Source: Holtermannia corniformis | Taxonomy: Eukaryota > Basidiomycota > Tremellomycetes > Holtermanniales | Direction: 5' to 3' | NCBI GenBank assembly: GCA_001599935.1 | Contig: BCIJ01000002.1 | Location: 580,783 to 644,782, forward strand | Length of the DNA: 64,000 nt | Shown: positions 24,616 to 35,823 of the stretch, one piece after another | Layout of the letters: each line of letters starts with the position of its first letter | How positions within the stretch are numbered: the stretch's first letter is position 1 | Position numbers and translations under genes: made by a program | Notes under the pieces: generated by a model | Told to the model about the DNA's origin: nothing | The model's database searches: none | What the model saw: only the letters and a program-made list of their open reading frames with translations

Positions 24616-26699
24616 ATGGCGGCGTCAACGTCCACAGCCACCCAACATCAGCAACCACCACCACCAAAGATGACTCAACCCGACTTGCCCGTCATATTGC
24701 AGCATGACAACCGCGGGATACTCACGATCGAGGACGGACGGCTCGAGCTGCTTCAACTTTCCAGGGACGGCAAGCGTACGTGCTCGCGACTCTTGCTCAG
24801 TCTGTGCTTACACGCCGTTGGTCAGCGCCCAAAACATTGCTGAAGACGGCCTTACAGAACGTCTTGCAGCTACAGCTTCATCCAAGTAAGGATGCACCGC
24901 CCAAGCGCGTGCTCAATATACATACTTTACTACATAAAGCACATTCGTCGAAGATGCGGCTGGTCAAGCTGCACGTCCTTCTGGACGTTTCAACGGCAGA
25001 CAAGCTTGCTGAAGCTGAGGAGTGGGTGCGGGATGCACTTGCTGCCTGCTATCCGCTCAAAGGTAGGCATCGGTCGTGAGGGTGACGTGTGGTCCTGACG
25101 CTTTGACTTCTACAAGATGTCCAGCCCGGTCGACGCGTGTTGGTCATCGTCAATCCAGTTGGTGGCAAAGGCAAAAGTCGAAGCATCGTCAAGGAAACTG
25201 TCCTGCCCATCCTCGAAGCAGCAGGCTGTGTCGTCGAAGTGATTGGTAGGTACTTCGTACCACTGTACACGTCATTGAACAGGTATAGAGACCAAACATC
25301 GACTACATGCTGAAGAAATCGCTCACAAGACCCCGTTGAAGTACGAGTGCGTACCGTATCACGTACACCGGGCGACGCTGACAAGAGGATAGTGTGATCG
25401 CACCCGCGTCCGGTGATGGATTAGTATATGAGATTCTCAATGGCCTGGCGAGCCGACCAGATGCTCGCCGCGCTCTGCGGACAGCCGTATCGCCCATTCC
25501 GACCGGTGCGTGCACCAGCGCCAATGAGGCTCGGTAGCTCACCCAAGTCAGGGTCCGCCAATGCACTTGCCATCAATCTCTTTGGGGTGGCAGACACCTT
25601 CAACATCGCACTCGCCTGCTTAACGATCATCAAAGGGCAACATCTCCCCCTCGACCTCTCATCCGTGACCTCGCCTTCCTTTCCCCGTCGTTTTGCTTTT
25701 CTGGCAACAGCGACAGGGCTCATGGTCGATCTTGATATTGGCACCGAGAATCTCCGTTGGCTTGGCGACTCGCGTTTCGTATATGGCTTTGTACGCGGTG
25801 CGGTCGCCAACAAGCCGCGCAAGACGCGCATCAAGATGAAGCTTGTGGAAGGCGGGGCGGACAAAGTGCACATGGCGAGAGTTGCGAGAGAACTGGGTGC
25901 AACTGGGGCACGGGCGCTGGCCGGTGGTGGCACACTCGAACGAGGGCTCGAGGCTCTGACTGTTTGCGATGGCGCTGCGGAGAACAATCCGCCAGAGGCA
26001 TCGCGTGAGACAGAGAAGCTTGTCGTAGACGAAGATCTTGATCTCCCGATGCCGATTGCGCCGATGGTGGAACCTGACGAGTCCTGGGTTACCATCACAT
26101 CTCCAGGCAAATCGGATGCTCCTCATTGGGTGCAGGGCGAGGGCATACTTTACTACTAGTATGTTACCTGGAGGTACAACTAGCTCGTCAAAGCTGACCA
26201 CGTCAGTGCTGGCTCGTTACCTTTTGTTGCGCGAGATCTGCTGCAATGGCCCGCTGCCGTGCAGGGACAGGGTACGATTGACGTTGTTGTACAGAGTGTC
26301 GTGGGTTTGGTTGAAGCAGCTGTTGGTCAATAGCGCTGACTGGTGGCCTAGGTGCAGCGCACAACCTTGATAGGCGCAGTCACCGGTGCCGAAAAGGGCC
26401 AACAGTACTGGATGGATTGCGTAGGTCGGCTTACGGTGATTTGGCATCGCTAACACCGTTGACAGCAACACTACTACAAAGCATCGGCAATCCAGGTCGA
26501 AAACCTTGAGACAGACGGCGAACAGACCATGACTATCGGTCTGTTCTTTGTTCGAGTATGCAGGCGGCGCGCTGATGGTTCGCCAGACGGAGAGGCATTC
26601 CCGTTCACATCCTTTCAGGTGGAAACACACCCTGGCGCTGCTCGGGTTTTGAGCTTGGAAGGGCGATGGAAGCGATCCGACTTCAAGCTGCAGACATGA
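24616..26699 (+). CDS. LCB4: Sphingoid long-chain base kinase (DAGK catalytic fold)
   Basis: Phosphorylates sphingoid bases to their 1-phosphates. The start at 24616 (MAASTSTATQHQQ) precedes a variable N-terminal region. The lipid kinase core is RRVLVIVNPVGGKGKSRSIV (nucleotide loop), ETKHRLHAEEIAHKTPL, VIAPASGDGLVYEILNGL (the SGDG motif typical of fungal Lcb4/5) and, across an intron, PTGSANALAINLFG. Later exons give ATGLMVDLDIGTENLRW, an acidic insert, WVTITSP, AGSLPFVARDLLQWPAA and the C-terminal EGRWKRSDFKLQT. It has about seven introns. Confidence 0.9.
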
Positions 26700-26770
26700 T
26701 ACAAACATGGTTACTGCATGTCGCGAGCCTGATGGGGTGTGACGTTATGATGATCCAGTAACGACCGCCA

Positions 26771-27076
26771 TCATGCAGCACCTGATCCACTCGCTCCTGG
26801 CGCTGATTCGTCGTCGGATCGTCGCAAGAAGTCGGTTGACATCCAAAACTGTCTTGGCGGCATTTGCCGATAGAATACGGGATTGCATGTCCATTGCTGG
26901 CCCGTCTTCTTTGCAACGCTCTGTGCGTGCTCTTTGAACTTGCGGTCAATTTCTTCGGAGGTAGCAGGATCAACCCAGCTCGTTGCATAGCTGTACTTGG
27001 GCACACCATCACTCGTGATCGTGATGATTGAGCCGCCCTCGGGTAAGTCTGTTGTAAGGGTTTCCATTGTCGGCAT
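26771..27076 (-). CDS. Small unknown protein, family 2 member 1
   Basis: About 101 codons starting MPTMETLTTDLPEGG and ending SGSGAA. The middle reads GVPKYSYATSWVDPATSEEI then DRKFKEHAQSV. It aligns by eye with the ORF at 28144-28386 in the same order: SWVDPATSEEIDRKFKEH with YIDSSVSTEEADSVIKDH, then CNPVFYRQ with SSPCWRRE. No signal peptide is visible. The size and pattern faintly recall inhibitor I9/propeptide-like folds, but that is a guess. Its stop lies 71 bp from the stop of the sphingoid kinase gene. An upstream exon is possible. Confidence 0.45.
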   Translation of the reverse strand: MPTMETLTTDLPEGGSIITITSDGVPKYSYATSWVDPATSEEIDRKFKEHAQSVAKKTGQQWTCNPVFYRQMPPRQFWMSTDFLRRSDDESAPGASGSGAA

Positions 27077-27518
27077 AGCGTAGGTATGCAGTGATTCCTG
27101 CGTTGATGCCCGCCAACGAGCTTCCAGTAAGCGCGACCAATGCGACCCAACGCGCAGTGACGTTAACAATGTCGCTGAGAGGCCTTCTTGTCCCTGACAC
27201 CTTTGTGTCGCTGATGTAACCGCACACAGAACGCAACCTTATATTTGTCTGCGCTCAAATGAGGAGACTACAGACCAATCGACGTGATTGTCTCCTCCTT
27301 TTGCGTACGTCATACCGCGCGCCCTGACAAGAGTATCAGAAGCGCGCTTGAACGCACGCGGGAATTGTTGGATCATCCACACTTAAGGGAGCTTGACAAT
27401 ACAAAACACGCGTCTAGCGATACGCACTTCGTTCAGACGTCTGATGCCTCGATTCGGAAAGGTGTCAGGAACCAGATCAGTCCTGCCTTCCACTGTCTCG
27501 CTTCGATGTGAGAGCCTT

Positions 27519-27743
27519 TCACGCTTCCAGTAGAAGATCTCTCGACTTCGAAACTCGAGAGATGCGATGCTGCGCCTTTCCAAAACGGAAGGGTCTCGAT
27601 TTGGAAGAACGCGCATCTCGTAGTCGCTCCCTGACTTGGACTGGACGGTCGGTATTCAATGAGGTAGCAAATGTCATAGTTTGTTGCTGTACAGCCGTTG
27701 GGCAGTCATTGCCATCGTCGCAACGGTCCACCTCGAGCGCCAT
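27519..27743 (-). CDS. Possible small ORF, doubtful family 2 member
   Basis: A 74-codon minus-strand ORF starting MALEVDRCDDGND. It lies between the two clearer family 2 members, and its TMTFATSLNTDRPVQ segment can be placed against YSYATSWVDPATSEE. The second half is basic and shows no match. It may be a decayed copy or chance. Confidence 0.22.
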   Translation of the reverse strand: MALEVDRCDDGNDCPTAVQQQTMTFATSLNTDRPVQVRERLRDARSSKSRPFRFGKAQHRISRVSKSRDLLLEA

Positions 27744-28143
27744 GTAAAGACGTACCCGACTAGCCTGTAGAGTGACATGTCTCGACGAGTACACGTACGA
27801 GTAAATCATTCAGAGGTAGGAGCACGTCAATTCCGTAGGTGATAATCATGTGGTCATTGGTTGAGAGACCATGCATTCCATGCGCTCGAGCTCCAGGAGT
27901 AGGACCGGGGGGGGTAGGCTTGCCTTTGTCGAAACGTGCATCCAAGCAAAGGCTGCAGCCGGTGATGGGGCTAGCCTACAGAGTAATTGACTCCTGATAG
28001 GATTGCTCCCAATGTGTCCCTGATACCACACGTTCCCAAGGGCGCAGCGGGACGGTCCATGGTCCACTATGTCATTCTATAGCTGATAGATGGTGGAGTC
28101 GCTGCTTGCAGGCAAGTGACAATACCTACATCCCATGTTAGAC

Positions 28144-28386
28144 TTATTCAGCTTGTATATCTAGAGTCGCCGTCCAGCCGTTCGATTCTCTGCGCCAACA
28201 TGGCGAGGACTGCAAGCGAAATCTGTGATTGAAGTGGGTATTCAGAGTGTTGAGATGGTCTTTGATGACGCTGTCAGCTTCCTCGGTACTAACTGAGGAG
28301 TCAATGTATAGAGCAATGTGCGTATAGCCCTTGAGATGGGAGACCGTCGTCACAGACGCGTGCAGGCTCGACGTGACAGCAGACAT
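28144..28386 (-). CDS. Small unknown protein, family 2 member 2
   Basis: 80 codons from the ATG at 28386: MSAVTSSLHASVTTVSHLKG, then YTHIALYIDSSVSTEEADSV, ending LDIQAE. It resembles the ORF at 26771-27076 along most of its length, including the end (GWTATLD against FWMSTDF). No function is suggested by any motif. The frame extends upstream to 28437 without an ATG. Confidence 0.45.
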   Translation of the reverse strand: MSAVTSSLHASVTTVSHLKGYTHIALYIDSSVSTEEADSVIKDHLNTLNTHFNHRFRLQSSPCWRRESNGWTATLDIQAE

Positions 28387-28491
28387 CGCGGGAGGCGCCA
28401 CCGTGGCAGGAATCGCTCTCTTTTGGCGTGCTGCCAACGCTTAGGCGCCTTCGAATTGCCTCAACGGAGACGATGCCGCAGATATCCGGGC

Positions 28492-28527
28492 GCATCTCAA
28501 CTCCGTACGGCATCTCAACTCCGTACG
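28492..28527. repeat. Tandem direct repeat, 2 x 18 bp
   Basis: The unit GCATCTCAACTCCGTACG occurs twice head to tail with no mismatch. It lies just upstream of the family 2 ORF at 28144-28386. Confidence 0.9.
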
Positions 28528-29038
28528 TATGGAAGCAACATACGCAGAGAGAAGCCGTTCGCATCCGCATCTCACGTCGACCGGCTTTTGTCAATATCAC
28601 CAAGCTCCACGGACAGCGAAATCCGGCGGCTGTCAACCCGCTCGTCCGGTCACTGAGGGAACGAGCTAGTGTTTTGAGAGCTTGAAGGCTCGCACGGCCG
28701 GTAGGGATGGTTGCGTCGCAGCATCACTCCCCATCAGGGTCGTTTCAGCTGCCAGGCACGTCGACTGCTCGTTGCCACCTTGGCTTCCTGGCGACGAGTA
28801 TTGGCTCGCTGCATAGACTCAGCAGGGTTTGAGCCTCCACACATTGTAAGAATCACCGCGCTGACAGCAAAATTTGACTTCGGTGGCGCGTCGCAGGCCG
28901 ATAGGGGGATCGTCCAGGGCAGCCGGGCACGCACCGTGCACCCCAAACCCGACGGGCAGTCAAAAGGCGTAGAGTAGAACCGTCTTGTACGTACCCTACC
29001 GCCCCACTGCGATCCTCTCACCTCACGTCTTGTCCAAC

Positions 29039-30834
29039 ATGCCCGAAATGCTCCCAGCACCCACCGAGGCGGAGGCCGCGGCGTTCTTCGCCCCCGTCAA
29101 GACCTACAATCTCGGGTGTTTGATGAGCGGAGTAGTCATCGACGTCCTGTTGTGCGGCGTTATGTCTATGATGGTGTTCAACTATGCAAGGCAGGTCGAC
29201 AGCAGGGAAACGATTCAGGTTATTAAATGCTGGTAGCCACGCACGCAAGGACCATATATTCGCCAAGGCCGTTGTGGCGTGGAGTTATGCGTGGTGTCTT
29301 GCAATCACGGCGTATGTAGTCCATCTGGCTAGCTATCTGTTTGTTTCAGGTACGTAGAGTCTGGTATCATGACGCAAACGCTTACTATGTACAGGGTTCG
29401 GGACATATGTGCGCTTTTTTGAGACCAAGTGAGGAGAATGCGCTACCGCAAGCTCCTGACTAACGCGTGTAGGTATCTCTCATGGTTTCCTATCATGAAT
29501 AGCTTGCACGTGTGCCTCGTGCAGCTTTTCTTTGCATACCGAGGTGCGTGAGAGGCGTCACACTGATCTTCATTGACGCACGAGCAGCCTTTCGACTCCT
29601 GCAGCGCAACTGGTACATTGTTGCTCTCGTCGTCGTACGTGAAGGTCTGTACAGGATGGGGTACTCAGCTGAAGCCGCTTCTGTCAGGCATTGATCTTGC
29701 TACACATTGGTGCTGCCGTTACGGTTACGGTGAGTCCTGGACGCTCAGCTCGCGATAAACAGCGGTGACACAAATGCGCCTACAGATCCAATTCCTCGCC
29801 ATCAACTCGGAACTCGACGCCGCGCTTGTCGACACGGTGAGTCCCGATTGCAGCATTGCGACTATGTCGCTAATTATTCCAGCCCATGTACAGTCAGTCA
29901 GATAGCGGCTCCCTCAGGCCTCGACTGACATGACTCCAGTCTGGCTAGTAGGATGCATGGCAGCCGACAGTAAGCAGATCTCCTTTGACCAGTGCCGTCA
30001 CTGAAGAGTGTTAGTCGTGAACACCTTCGGCGGTACGTAGCGTGCGATCTGGTCGCAGCAAGTGCTCACCATTGGGAAAGTCATGGCTGGACTCTGGCGC
30101 TCGCGCACAGGCTTCTCCCACACCGACTCGCAAATCATGCGCATTGCCAGGATGACGGTCGAGGTACGTTCTGCACGGCTCTGATCATGCCCTGCTTACG
30201 TCGCAACAGGCTCAATTGCCGACTACGTTGCTCGCGTCTGCGTTCTTGGCAGAGTATGCCATCACGTCAGTGAAGTTGCGTTCGATAGGTACAAGCTGAG
30301 CAGCGCAGCCCTGCCAACCTCTTGGGTGTGACTTTCCACTGCATCCAGTCAAAGTTCTATGGTATCGGCCTGTAAGTCCCACTTGATAGCTACTGATCTC
30401 GCTACTGACGTGACCGTCCAGGCTGTTCGCTTTGAACTCACGCGAGGTCTGTCTGTAACCTGGCCCTTGATCGATATCTGACGAGGTGTAGTCCTTCAAC
30501 CGTGACTGGAGCATGGAGGGCAAATCGGCGGGGAACGTGAGCACGACGCTTGAGTGCACAGCGCAACCAATCTAATTTTACAAAGGTTTTCAACCTGAGC
30601 AACCGCACTGAGCCGCAGCGCACTGTCATCGTGGAAACGACTACGTACATCGACAATGTGAGTCCCTCTGTGCCTTGCCCAATGCACCTTCTGGCTGCTG
30701 ATCGCCTCTGGACGCAGGCCCCGATCGCCGAGGAGTTGAAGGACAAGGAATCCGTTCACACCTTCGATGAAGAGCACGGCAGCCGTGTTCAGTTGCATCA
30801 GCCAACTGTTCACTTTACGAACCGCGGCGTCTGA
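29039..30834 (+). CDS. DUF6534-type multi-pass membrane protein
   Basis: Basidiomycete-type membrane protein of unknown function. The start at 29039 gives MPEMLPAPTEAEAAAFF, then a helix (GCLMSGVVIDVLLCGVMSMM). Many tiny exons follow: FAKAVVAWSYAWCLAITAYV, YLSWFPIMNSLHVCLVQLFF, AFRLLQRNWYIVALVV, LILLHIGAAVTV. The family's cytoplasmic signature is seen as SRTGFSHTDSQIMRIARMTV, followed by the last helices and KFYGIGLLFALNSRESFN. The C-terminal tail is hydrophilic and ends HFTNRGV. Some junctions in 29,700-30,100 are uncertain. It converges with the RING ligase gene. Confidence 0.72.
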
Positions 30835-30978
30835 GACGGTGCTAGGCAGGGGGCGATTCTGACTGTCCGAAATGCATATCTGTCTTTACTCGTTCAATAT
30901 TGCCGAGGAAGACTGATTGACAGGACGTGCATAACCCGGAGCAAGTAGTACAACCAGACAACCCCAGAACGACCCTTT

Positions 30979-33245
30979 TCAAACGACCTCCTTCCACCCT
31001 GTCGACTTAGTGCCCTTCTCCGCATCGTTGGCACTCGTGGATATCGGTGCTTGAGCGGGAGCATCGACGCTCTCCCGCTTCGACGGCGCTTCCACCGTCT
31101 CGTGAACTGTGGCATGGTCGTGCTCGTGATTATGAGCGTTGGTGATCTCCTCCCCAAGCACGAATTGCGGTCGGCCTTCAACGTCGTCCTCGTCCTCGTC
31201 GCCATCATCATCATCGCGCCGAGCGTCGGCTGGCCGGAGTTCTTCAAGCATCCGCTCAGCGCCATCGGGTAGCGTGGGTGCGCGCGACGGCGTGCGCTCC
31301 AGCGAGTAAACTGAAGGTGCGCGTACGGAAGGTGCGCGTGACTGGACTCGAGACTGCATGCGCGAAGCAGCGGGCGTCCGCAGAGGCTTGGAGGACGTCG
31401 GCAGCGCGAGGCGAAGGAGAGAAGTGTATGCTGCATTCCATCAGCGATCGACACCACCTGAGGTCAAATACTGACGTTGACGACAAACTGGGCAGAACCA
31501 CCCCTTGGCCTTCTTCTTCCGCCTGGGAGCAGGGACGACCGGTGTAGGCGCCGTGGCACCTGTCGCAGTACCATCACCCGTAGTGGCACCATCGCCGCCG
31601 TTCTCGACAGTCTCCGTCTCTTCCCGACGAGCTACTTTACCGCCGGCACCGAACTCGACCATGCCAACGGCACAGTCGCGACATACGACCAGATGTCTGC
31701 AAGGAAGCAAGACGACGTCGCGGGGCGATGTGAGGCAGACGATGCACTCGTTCGGTGTGCTGGCATAAGGATCGGCCGGGGCACCACTCGAGGGCGGATA
31801 GCTGCTCTCTGTGCTGGTCGCAGCTGACGACAGACCATATATCTCTTTCAACAAGAATGTATGCGCTCCAATCTGACATTGTCAGTACTTGCCGGAGAGC
31901 ACTTGACCGACTTACGATCGCTTCGCGCCGGGCAACCTTGATGATCCAGATGCGACGACCGGATCCATCGGCCGCTGCACCTTCCACCGGCGCTGACGAC
32001 GGCGCATCGGAACCACCTGTCCACATGCCAGTAATGAGAATGTGTGTCAGCTGTGCGTTCTGGTTTTCGAGCGGTTCCCCTAATGATCCATGAGTACAAA
32101 GGGAAGATGATGCACCTTCACGACTGACCAGAAGCATTCAGAGCCTCGATGCGGATGATGAGCCTCATCCCGCGCTCCGGCTTGGGCTTGACATCCTTGT
32201 CCTCCTCGGCCGAGCCCGATACCGGTACGTTCTGCATCTCGATCCCATTACCAGCTTCGAGCTGAGCCGGTGTCGTCTCGTCATTTCGGCGACGCAAGAG
32301 TCCGAACCGACGACGAGTCGGTGTCTCAGACTCGGTGATGGGATTGAGCGCGGGCCTCGGCTCGGTGGACAACGCCGGAACGCTGTTGGCCGAGTGACCG
32401 GCAACCTCTGAATCGGTACTGCTGACCTTGGGCTTTGTCTGCTGTACCTCTTGTTCGGCCACGGGCTCGATCGGAGCACACGCGGGCGAAAGGTCAATCG
32501 CGTGGGTGGCGGGTAGTGCGAAGGACTGATTGAAGCCGCCAGAGTGAACGCCATAGTAGACATCCTGTGGGCTTCCGATGGTCTGCGTCTTCTCATTGGG
32601 GGTGGGGTATAATGTGAGAGTGACAGCCACGTTCGGTGAGGTGGCATCGTAGCGGAACTTGAGCAGATGTAGCGGTGTAGGCGGTACAATAGGAGGCAGA
32701 GATGTTGATGATGCTACCTGATCGTCGATTGCTGGCAGATCCGAGACGGCAGGCGGGAGTAGGTGCAGCGTCAATGTCGGCCGCTTCAGGTTGACGAGTG
32801 CTTGCAGTGTCGTCGTCGCATGCAACCCCTACGCATCGTCAATGCCGTCACCACGATCAAGCCCAGCTCGAGTACACACCTCTTCACCTCGAGCTCGATC
32901 GACCCATGCCTTGACCGTATCGACGCCAATCTCACCCCGCGCTGCACCATCGGAACCTGCGGGTGCATCCCACCCTGGCTCCTCATCATCGCCAACATCG
33001 GGCCCAAACAAGGTTTCACGCCTTTTCACCGCCTCGTCCTTGTTGCCGCTGTTATTGCTCGCCGGGGCGGTTGCTGGAGGGTTGTGCGTAGGATCGACGA
33101 CTACGGTCGTCTGGTGATTGCCGAGGTTGTTGAGAAAGGATGGCCGCCGCGCACCGGGGATGAGAGAGGGTGCACGGAGCCGGCTCGTACGAGAAAACGG
33201 GCCGGCACTGTCGTTTGCGCGGTTAGCGAACAGACCGAGAGGCAT
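30979..33245 (-). CDS. MGRN1/RNF157-like RING E3 ubiquitin ligase
   Basis: Likely E3 ligase of the Mahogunin type. An intron ending in ATGCGTAG (about 32829) joins ARGEE to GLHATTTLQALVNLKRPTLT, which matches the LRSLVNIRKDTLRL block of MGRN1. The beta-rich domain follows (LLKFRYDATSPNVAVTLTLY; DVYYGVHSGGFNQSFALPAT; THILITGMWTGG). Then comes AHTFLLKEIYGL, equivalent to LLQEIYGIENK, and the RING: CIVC, PCRHLVVCRDC, and WFCPVCRQ after a long insertion. The C-terminal region is Ser/Arg-rich then acidic, ending TGWKEVV at 30979. The start at 33245 (MPLGLFANRAND) is the first clean in-frame ATG; a 5' exon further up is possible. Confidence 0.82.
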
Positions 33246-34071
33246 GATGAGGGTAGACACCAGCAGTCGATAACTGCGATCCGATGATGCCCGAGTGGTG
33301 GTACAAAGGACTGACTATTGGTTCGTGTACCAGGTGGCGAGAGTGCTCATCGTTCTTCCGGCCGCGTCGCCGGCCGTGGCTTGACTTGCTTGGCAAAATC
33401 GGCCGCTGTGGGGTCGTTCCTTTTCCTCCGATCTTGGCCCGTGCTTGGCAACCTGATGATCGTTGGAGACCACTGTCGACGTTGACTGGCACTGGGATAC
33501 ACTTCGACCCGCAACGCCCCTCGCCGCCGAGTCCGCCCAAAGTGGCACGAGCGGCCGATCAGCAGCTAAAAGTACCCGGTCAGTCGAGATCTCGCCCCGG
33601 TGCGCCAATCACCGCCACGCCTGCCTGCAATGACGACCGAACCGGCGACTGGCAACAGACGAGTACGGGTAGACTAGCTCGTACTACGAATCCTGAAGTA
33701 CAATGGCCATAAGGTCGCAACTCCCAGTCGACGCATGCTGGGCTGCTTCGGCCCGGGCGGGCGGCCGAAGTGGCCAACCGAGCTTCAGGGCAAAGAGTCA
33801 GGCGGGGACCGGGGCCGACAGCGTCGATCTATGACGATCCCAGACCCAGATCTCTCAGTCGCGAGGCAAGCCAGCCCTCAGTCTTACACTGCGATGCCTC
33901 GAATACAATACGTCGACGTCATCGACCAGCTATATTGACCTTGCGAGGAACCTCTACTCTCCTTTTCGGTCTTCGGCGTTCGAACTGGCGGTAGGTAAAA
34001 GGACCCTTGAGGGCCGTCGTGACCGTCAAGAGTTGGGCTCAGTGTGCTGCATTGTACCATCCTGTCCGGCT
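33246..34071. other. Intergenic region with unassigned short frames
   Basis: About 830 bp between the RING ligase start and the first small ORF of family 1. An ATG at 33703 opens 43 codons (MAIRSQLPVDACW) in the same frame as the ORF at 34072, and the frame is open again from 33835 to 34072. That may mean the ORF at 34072 has a 5' exon here, but I could not find a credible intron linking them. Confidence 0.3.
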
Positions 34072-34416
34072 ATGAGCACTACAGCGAAACCAGTCTATCG
34101 CTATCGCTCTGGCAAATGCGCCAAATACCCAGACGGCAGCCATTGTCATATGGTAGAGCATCACACGACATCGTACGGCCTCTTTTCGGCGTCCAGCATG
34201 AGTACGGTCGTCTACTGCGAGGCAAGTAAGACGTATCTGGACAGTGCCTACTCCTCATTCTCGCACTTGCCACTCGCCGACGTGCACCATGTTGTGTATA
34301 TGCGTTATCTGGCCACCGAGGGCCCGGAGATGGACATGGAGGAATTTGTCAGGCGTAACCAGGTCGAGTTCGAGGCGGTTGGCGAGGGATCAGATACGGT
34401 CAAGACGCTGGGATGA
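34072..34416 (+). CDS. Small unknown protein, family 1 member A
   Basis: 114 codons from MSTTAKPVYRYRSGKCAKY to VKTLG. It shows the family 1 layout: a Cys, then about ten residues on a histidine cluster (KCAKYPDGSHCHMVEHH), a variable middle, then HLPLADVHHVVYMRYLATEG and MDMEEFVRRNQVEF. Related patterns occur at 34702, 35506, 37760 and 38496 on the same strand. No signal peptide, membrane helix or known domain. The frame is open upstream, so a longer product cannot be excluded. Confidence 0.5.
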   Translation: MSTTAKPVYRYRSGKCAKYPDGSHCHMVEHHTTSYGLFSASSMSTVVYCEASKTYLDSAYSSFSHLPLADVHHVVYMRYLATEGPEMDMEEFVRRNQVEFEAVGEGSDTVKTLG

Positions 34417-34701
34417 CAACTGGCGACTTTTTCCCGTTTAACAGTTGCTTACCATGGCTACTTATGCAGTATCTGACCATGACTCCGAACCCGCCCTGAC
34501 CGAGATCGACAGGCCAGCGGCACTTTCAGGTCGCTCAAACGGTCATCGTGCTACCAAGAAGGAGATGCACAGCGCTAAGATTTAACTGACGACCTGCAAC
34601 ACCTAGCGCCACCTCACAGTCTCTCCTGGCGGTGATTCGCTCAAGCGCACGCCCTGCGTCGCCAGCGGAGTACGCCGCGAGCCTTCCGTGTTCGTTTGTG
34701 A

Positions 34702-35082
34702 GTGTCCTTTTACAAGTTCATGCCGCGACAGTTTGCACACAGTACGAGTGACGGCGTCGAGGTCGTGATTGAAGAAAGCCCTGTGTCGCCGCTGTCTCAC
34801 CCGGATCTGCAGCACCATGACTTGTCACTCGAGGACATCCATCAGGTGCTCTACATGAAGTATCTTGATACTCTCAAGGACGGTGAGAAGCCCCTTTCAA
34901 AAGAGGATATCGCCCGCGACCAAGTACCATTTCTTGCAAGCGGCCTTGGTTCAGTAGTCACTACACAAGTGGGACGGCTTTGCAGACGGACGATGATTTG
35001 TCGCACCTACTGTACTAAACAGCGACGAGTGTGCCGAGTTTGGTGGATCGCAAAAGTGATGGCCATCCCTGATCGGTCATGA
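34702..35082 (+). CDS. Small unknown protein, family 1 member B, 5' end unresolved
   Basis: The coding signal is HHDLSLEDIHQVLYMKYLD, then LSKEDIARDQVPFLASG, which parallels member A (HLPLADVHHVVYMRYL, then MDMEEFVRRNQVEF). Upstream of it the frame is broken by TGA at 34699, exactly where GTGAGT could be an intron donor. A candidate first exon starts at the ATG 34454 (MATYAVSDHD), but the join is not clear. The last 35 codons after LASG look non-coding, so the real stop may be reached through another intron. Confidence 0.4.
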   Translation: MSFYKFMPRQFAHSTSDGVEVVIEESPVSPLSHPDLQHHDLSLEDIHQVLYMKYLDTLKDGEKPLSKEDIARDQVPFLASGLGSVVTTQVGRLCRRTMICRTYCTKQRRVCRVWWIAKVMAIPDRS

Positions 35083-35505
35083 CCCGCGATGCATATACCT
35101 TGCTCTCGAATGTCATATTGAACGGATACATAGCAGGGAGGACCCCGTTCAGGATAGAAAATGGCATTTTCCACAAACGAGGTCCGCTTCCGCTGAATAA
35201 TACACCTCGATGTCCGCTTGAGCAACACAGCTGCCATCGGTCCGAGGTCGCGCCGCCGAGCGCGTACCGCCACCATGTCTTCCTTGCTTCTTCAAGATGC
35301 GCGAGCGGAAATGACGCACAATCGCGACACACTTGGCGCTGCGGAACATCCAGATCCTTTGTGGCAGCTTCGCTTGGAGAAAGAAGAAACTGGACTCCGT
35401 TGCAAGACCACGAAGGCCAGAGCCGGAACGACGTTGGAAGTCTGAACGCCGACGCTTAAAAAGACTAAGATTCCTGACAGCATCGCCGTTGTCTAACGCT
35501 TTGCC
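35083..35505. other. Between members B and D: no firm gene
   Basis: One plus-strand frame (35079-35459) includes RCPLEQHSCHRSEV, which faintly resembles the Cys/His segment of family 1 (CEYHPGFEHCHTIRHEV in member D). The remainder does not match. It may be a decayed copy; I leave it uncalled. Confidence 0.2.
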
Positions 35506-35823
35506 ATGTCGACCATCAAAGACAGCACCGATGTCTATCGCCATCTTCTTTCTGGCTGCGAGTACCACCCCGGGTTTGAACACTGTCATACGATAAGGCA
35601 CGAGGTCGACAATAATGGCGCGGAAAGCACAGTCCCTTTCTGTGAGATAGAACTCAAGAATCTGACCGCTTACTCCGATACACTGATGAGTGTGGATCAA
35701 ATCGAGGACAGGTGCTATAGAATGTATATCGCTTCATGTGTTCCAGCTATAAACAACGGGAAAGACATCAAATCCGAGAAGGAGTACAGGGTGTGGACAT
35801 CTCGACCGTTGCGACAATTGTAA
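35506..35823 (+). CDS. Small unknown protein, family 1 member D
   Basis: 105 codons from MSTIKDSTDVYRHLLSG. The Cys/His segment is CEYHPGFEHCHTIRHEV, then VPFCEIELKN and MSVDQIEDRCYRMYI. The same spacing is seen in member A (KCAKYPDGSHCHMVEHH; VVYCEASK; PLADVHHVVYMRYL). A donor-like GTGTGG after EYR and an acceptor at 35871 could remove the last residues and add a short exon with MATEDFDWASVR, which would restore the C-terminal acidic/aromatic block of other members. I give the unspliced end. Confidence 0.48.
   Translation: MSTIKDSTDVYRHLLSGCEYHPGFEHCHTIRHEVDNNGAESTVPFCEIELKNLTAYSDTLMSVDQIEDRCYRMYIASCVPAINNGKDIKSEKEYRVWTSRPLRQL

Larger units (their letters stand above)
27077..29038. other. 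Gene-poor stretch with two or three small ORFs
   Basis: Outside the small minus-strand ORFs, nearly 2 kb here has no recognised gene on either strand. It includes the promoter of the DUF6534 gene and an exact 18-bp tandem repeat at 28492-28527. Confidence 0.4.

Noticed and set aside
27284..27511. Plus-strand ORF MIVSSFCVRHTARPDK...
   Set aside because: No similarity to either small-protein family or to any domain, and composition like the surrounding non-coding DNA.
33703..33940. Possible small gene MAIRSQLPVDACW... upstream of member A
   Set aside because: Each way of splicing it ended in a stop or needed an intron under 30 nt or with a poor donor.
35149..35700. 183-codon minus-strand frame opposite family 1 member D
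   Set aside because: No family likeness and a mixed composition. The plus-strand ORF shares the pattern with its neighbours. Not fully excluded.
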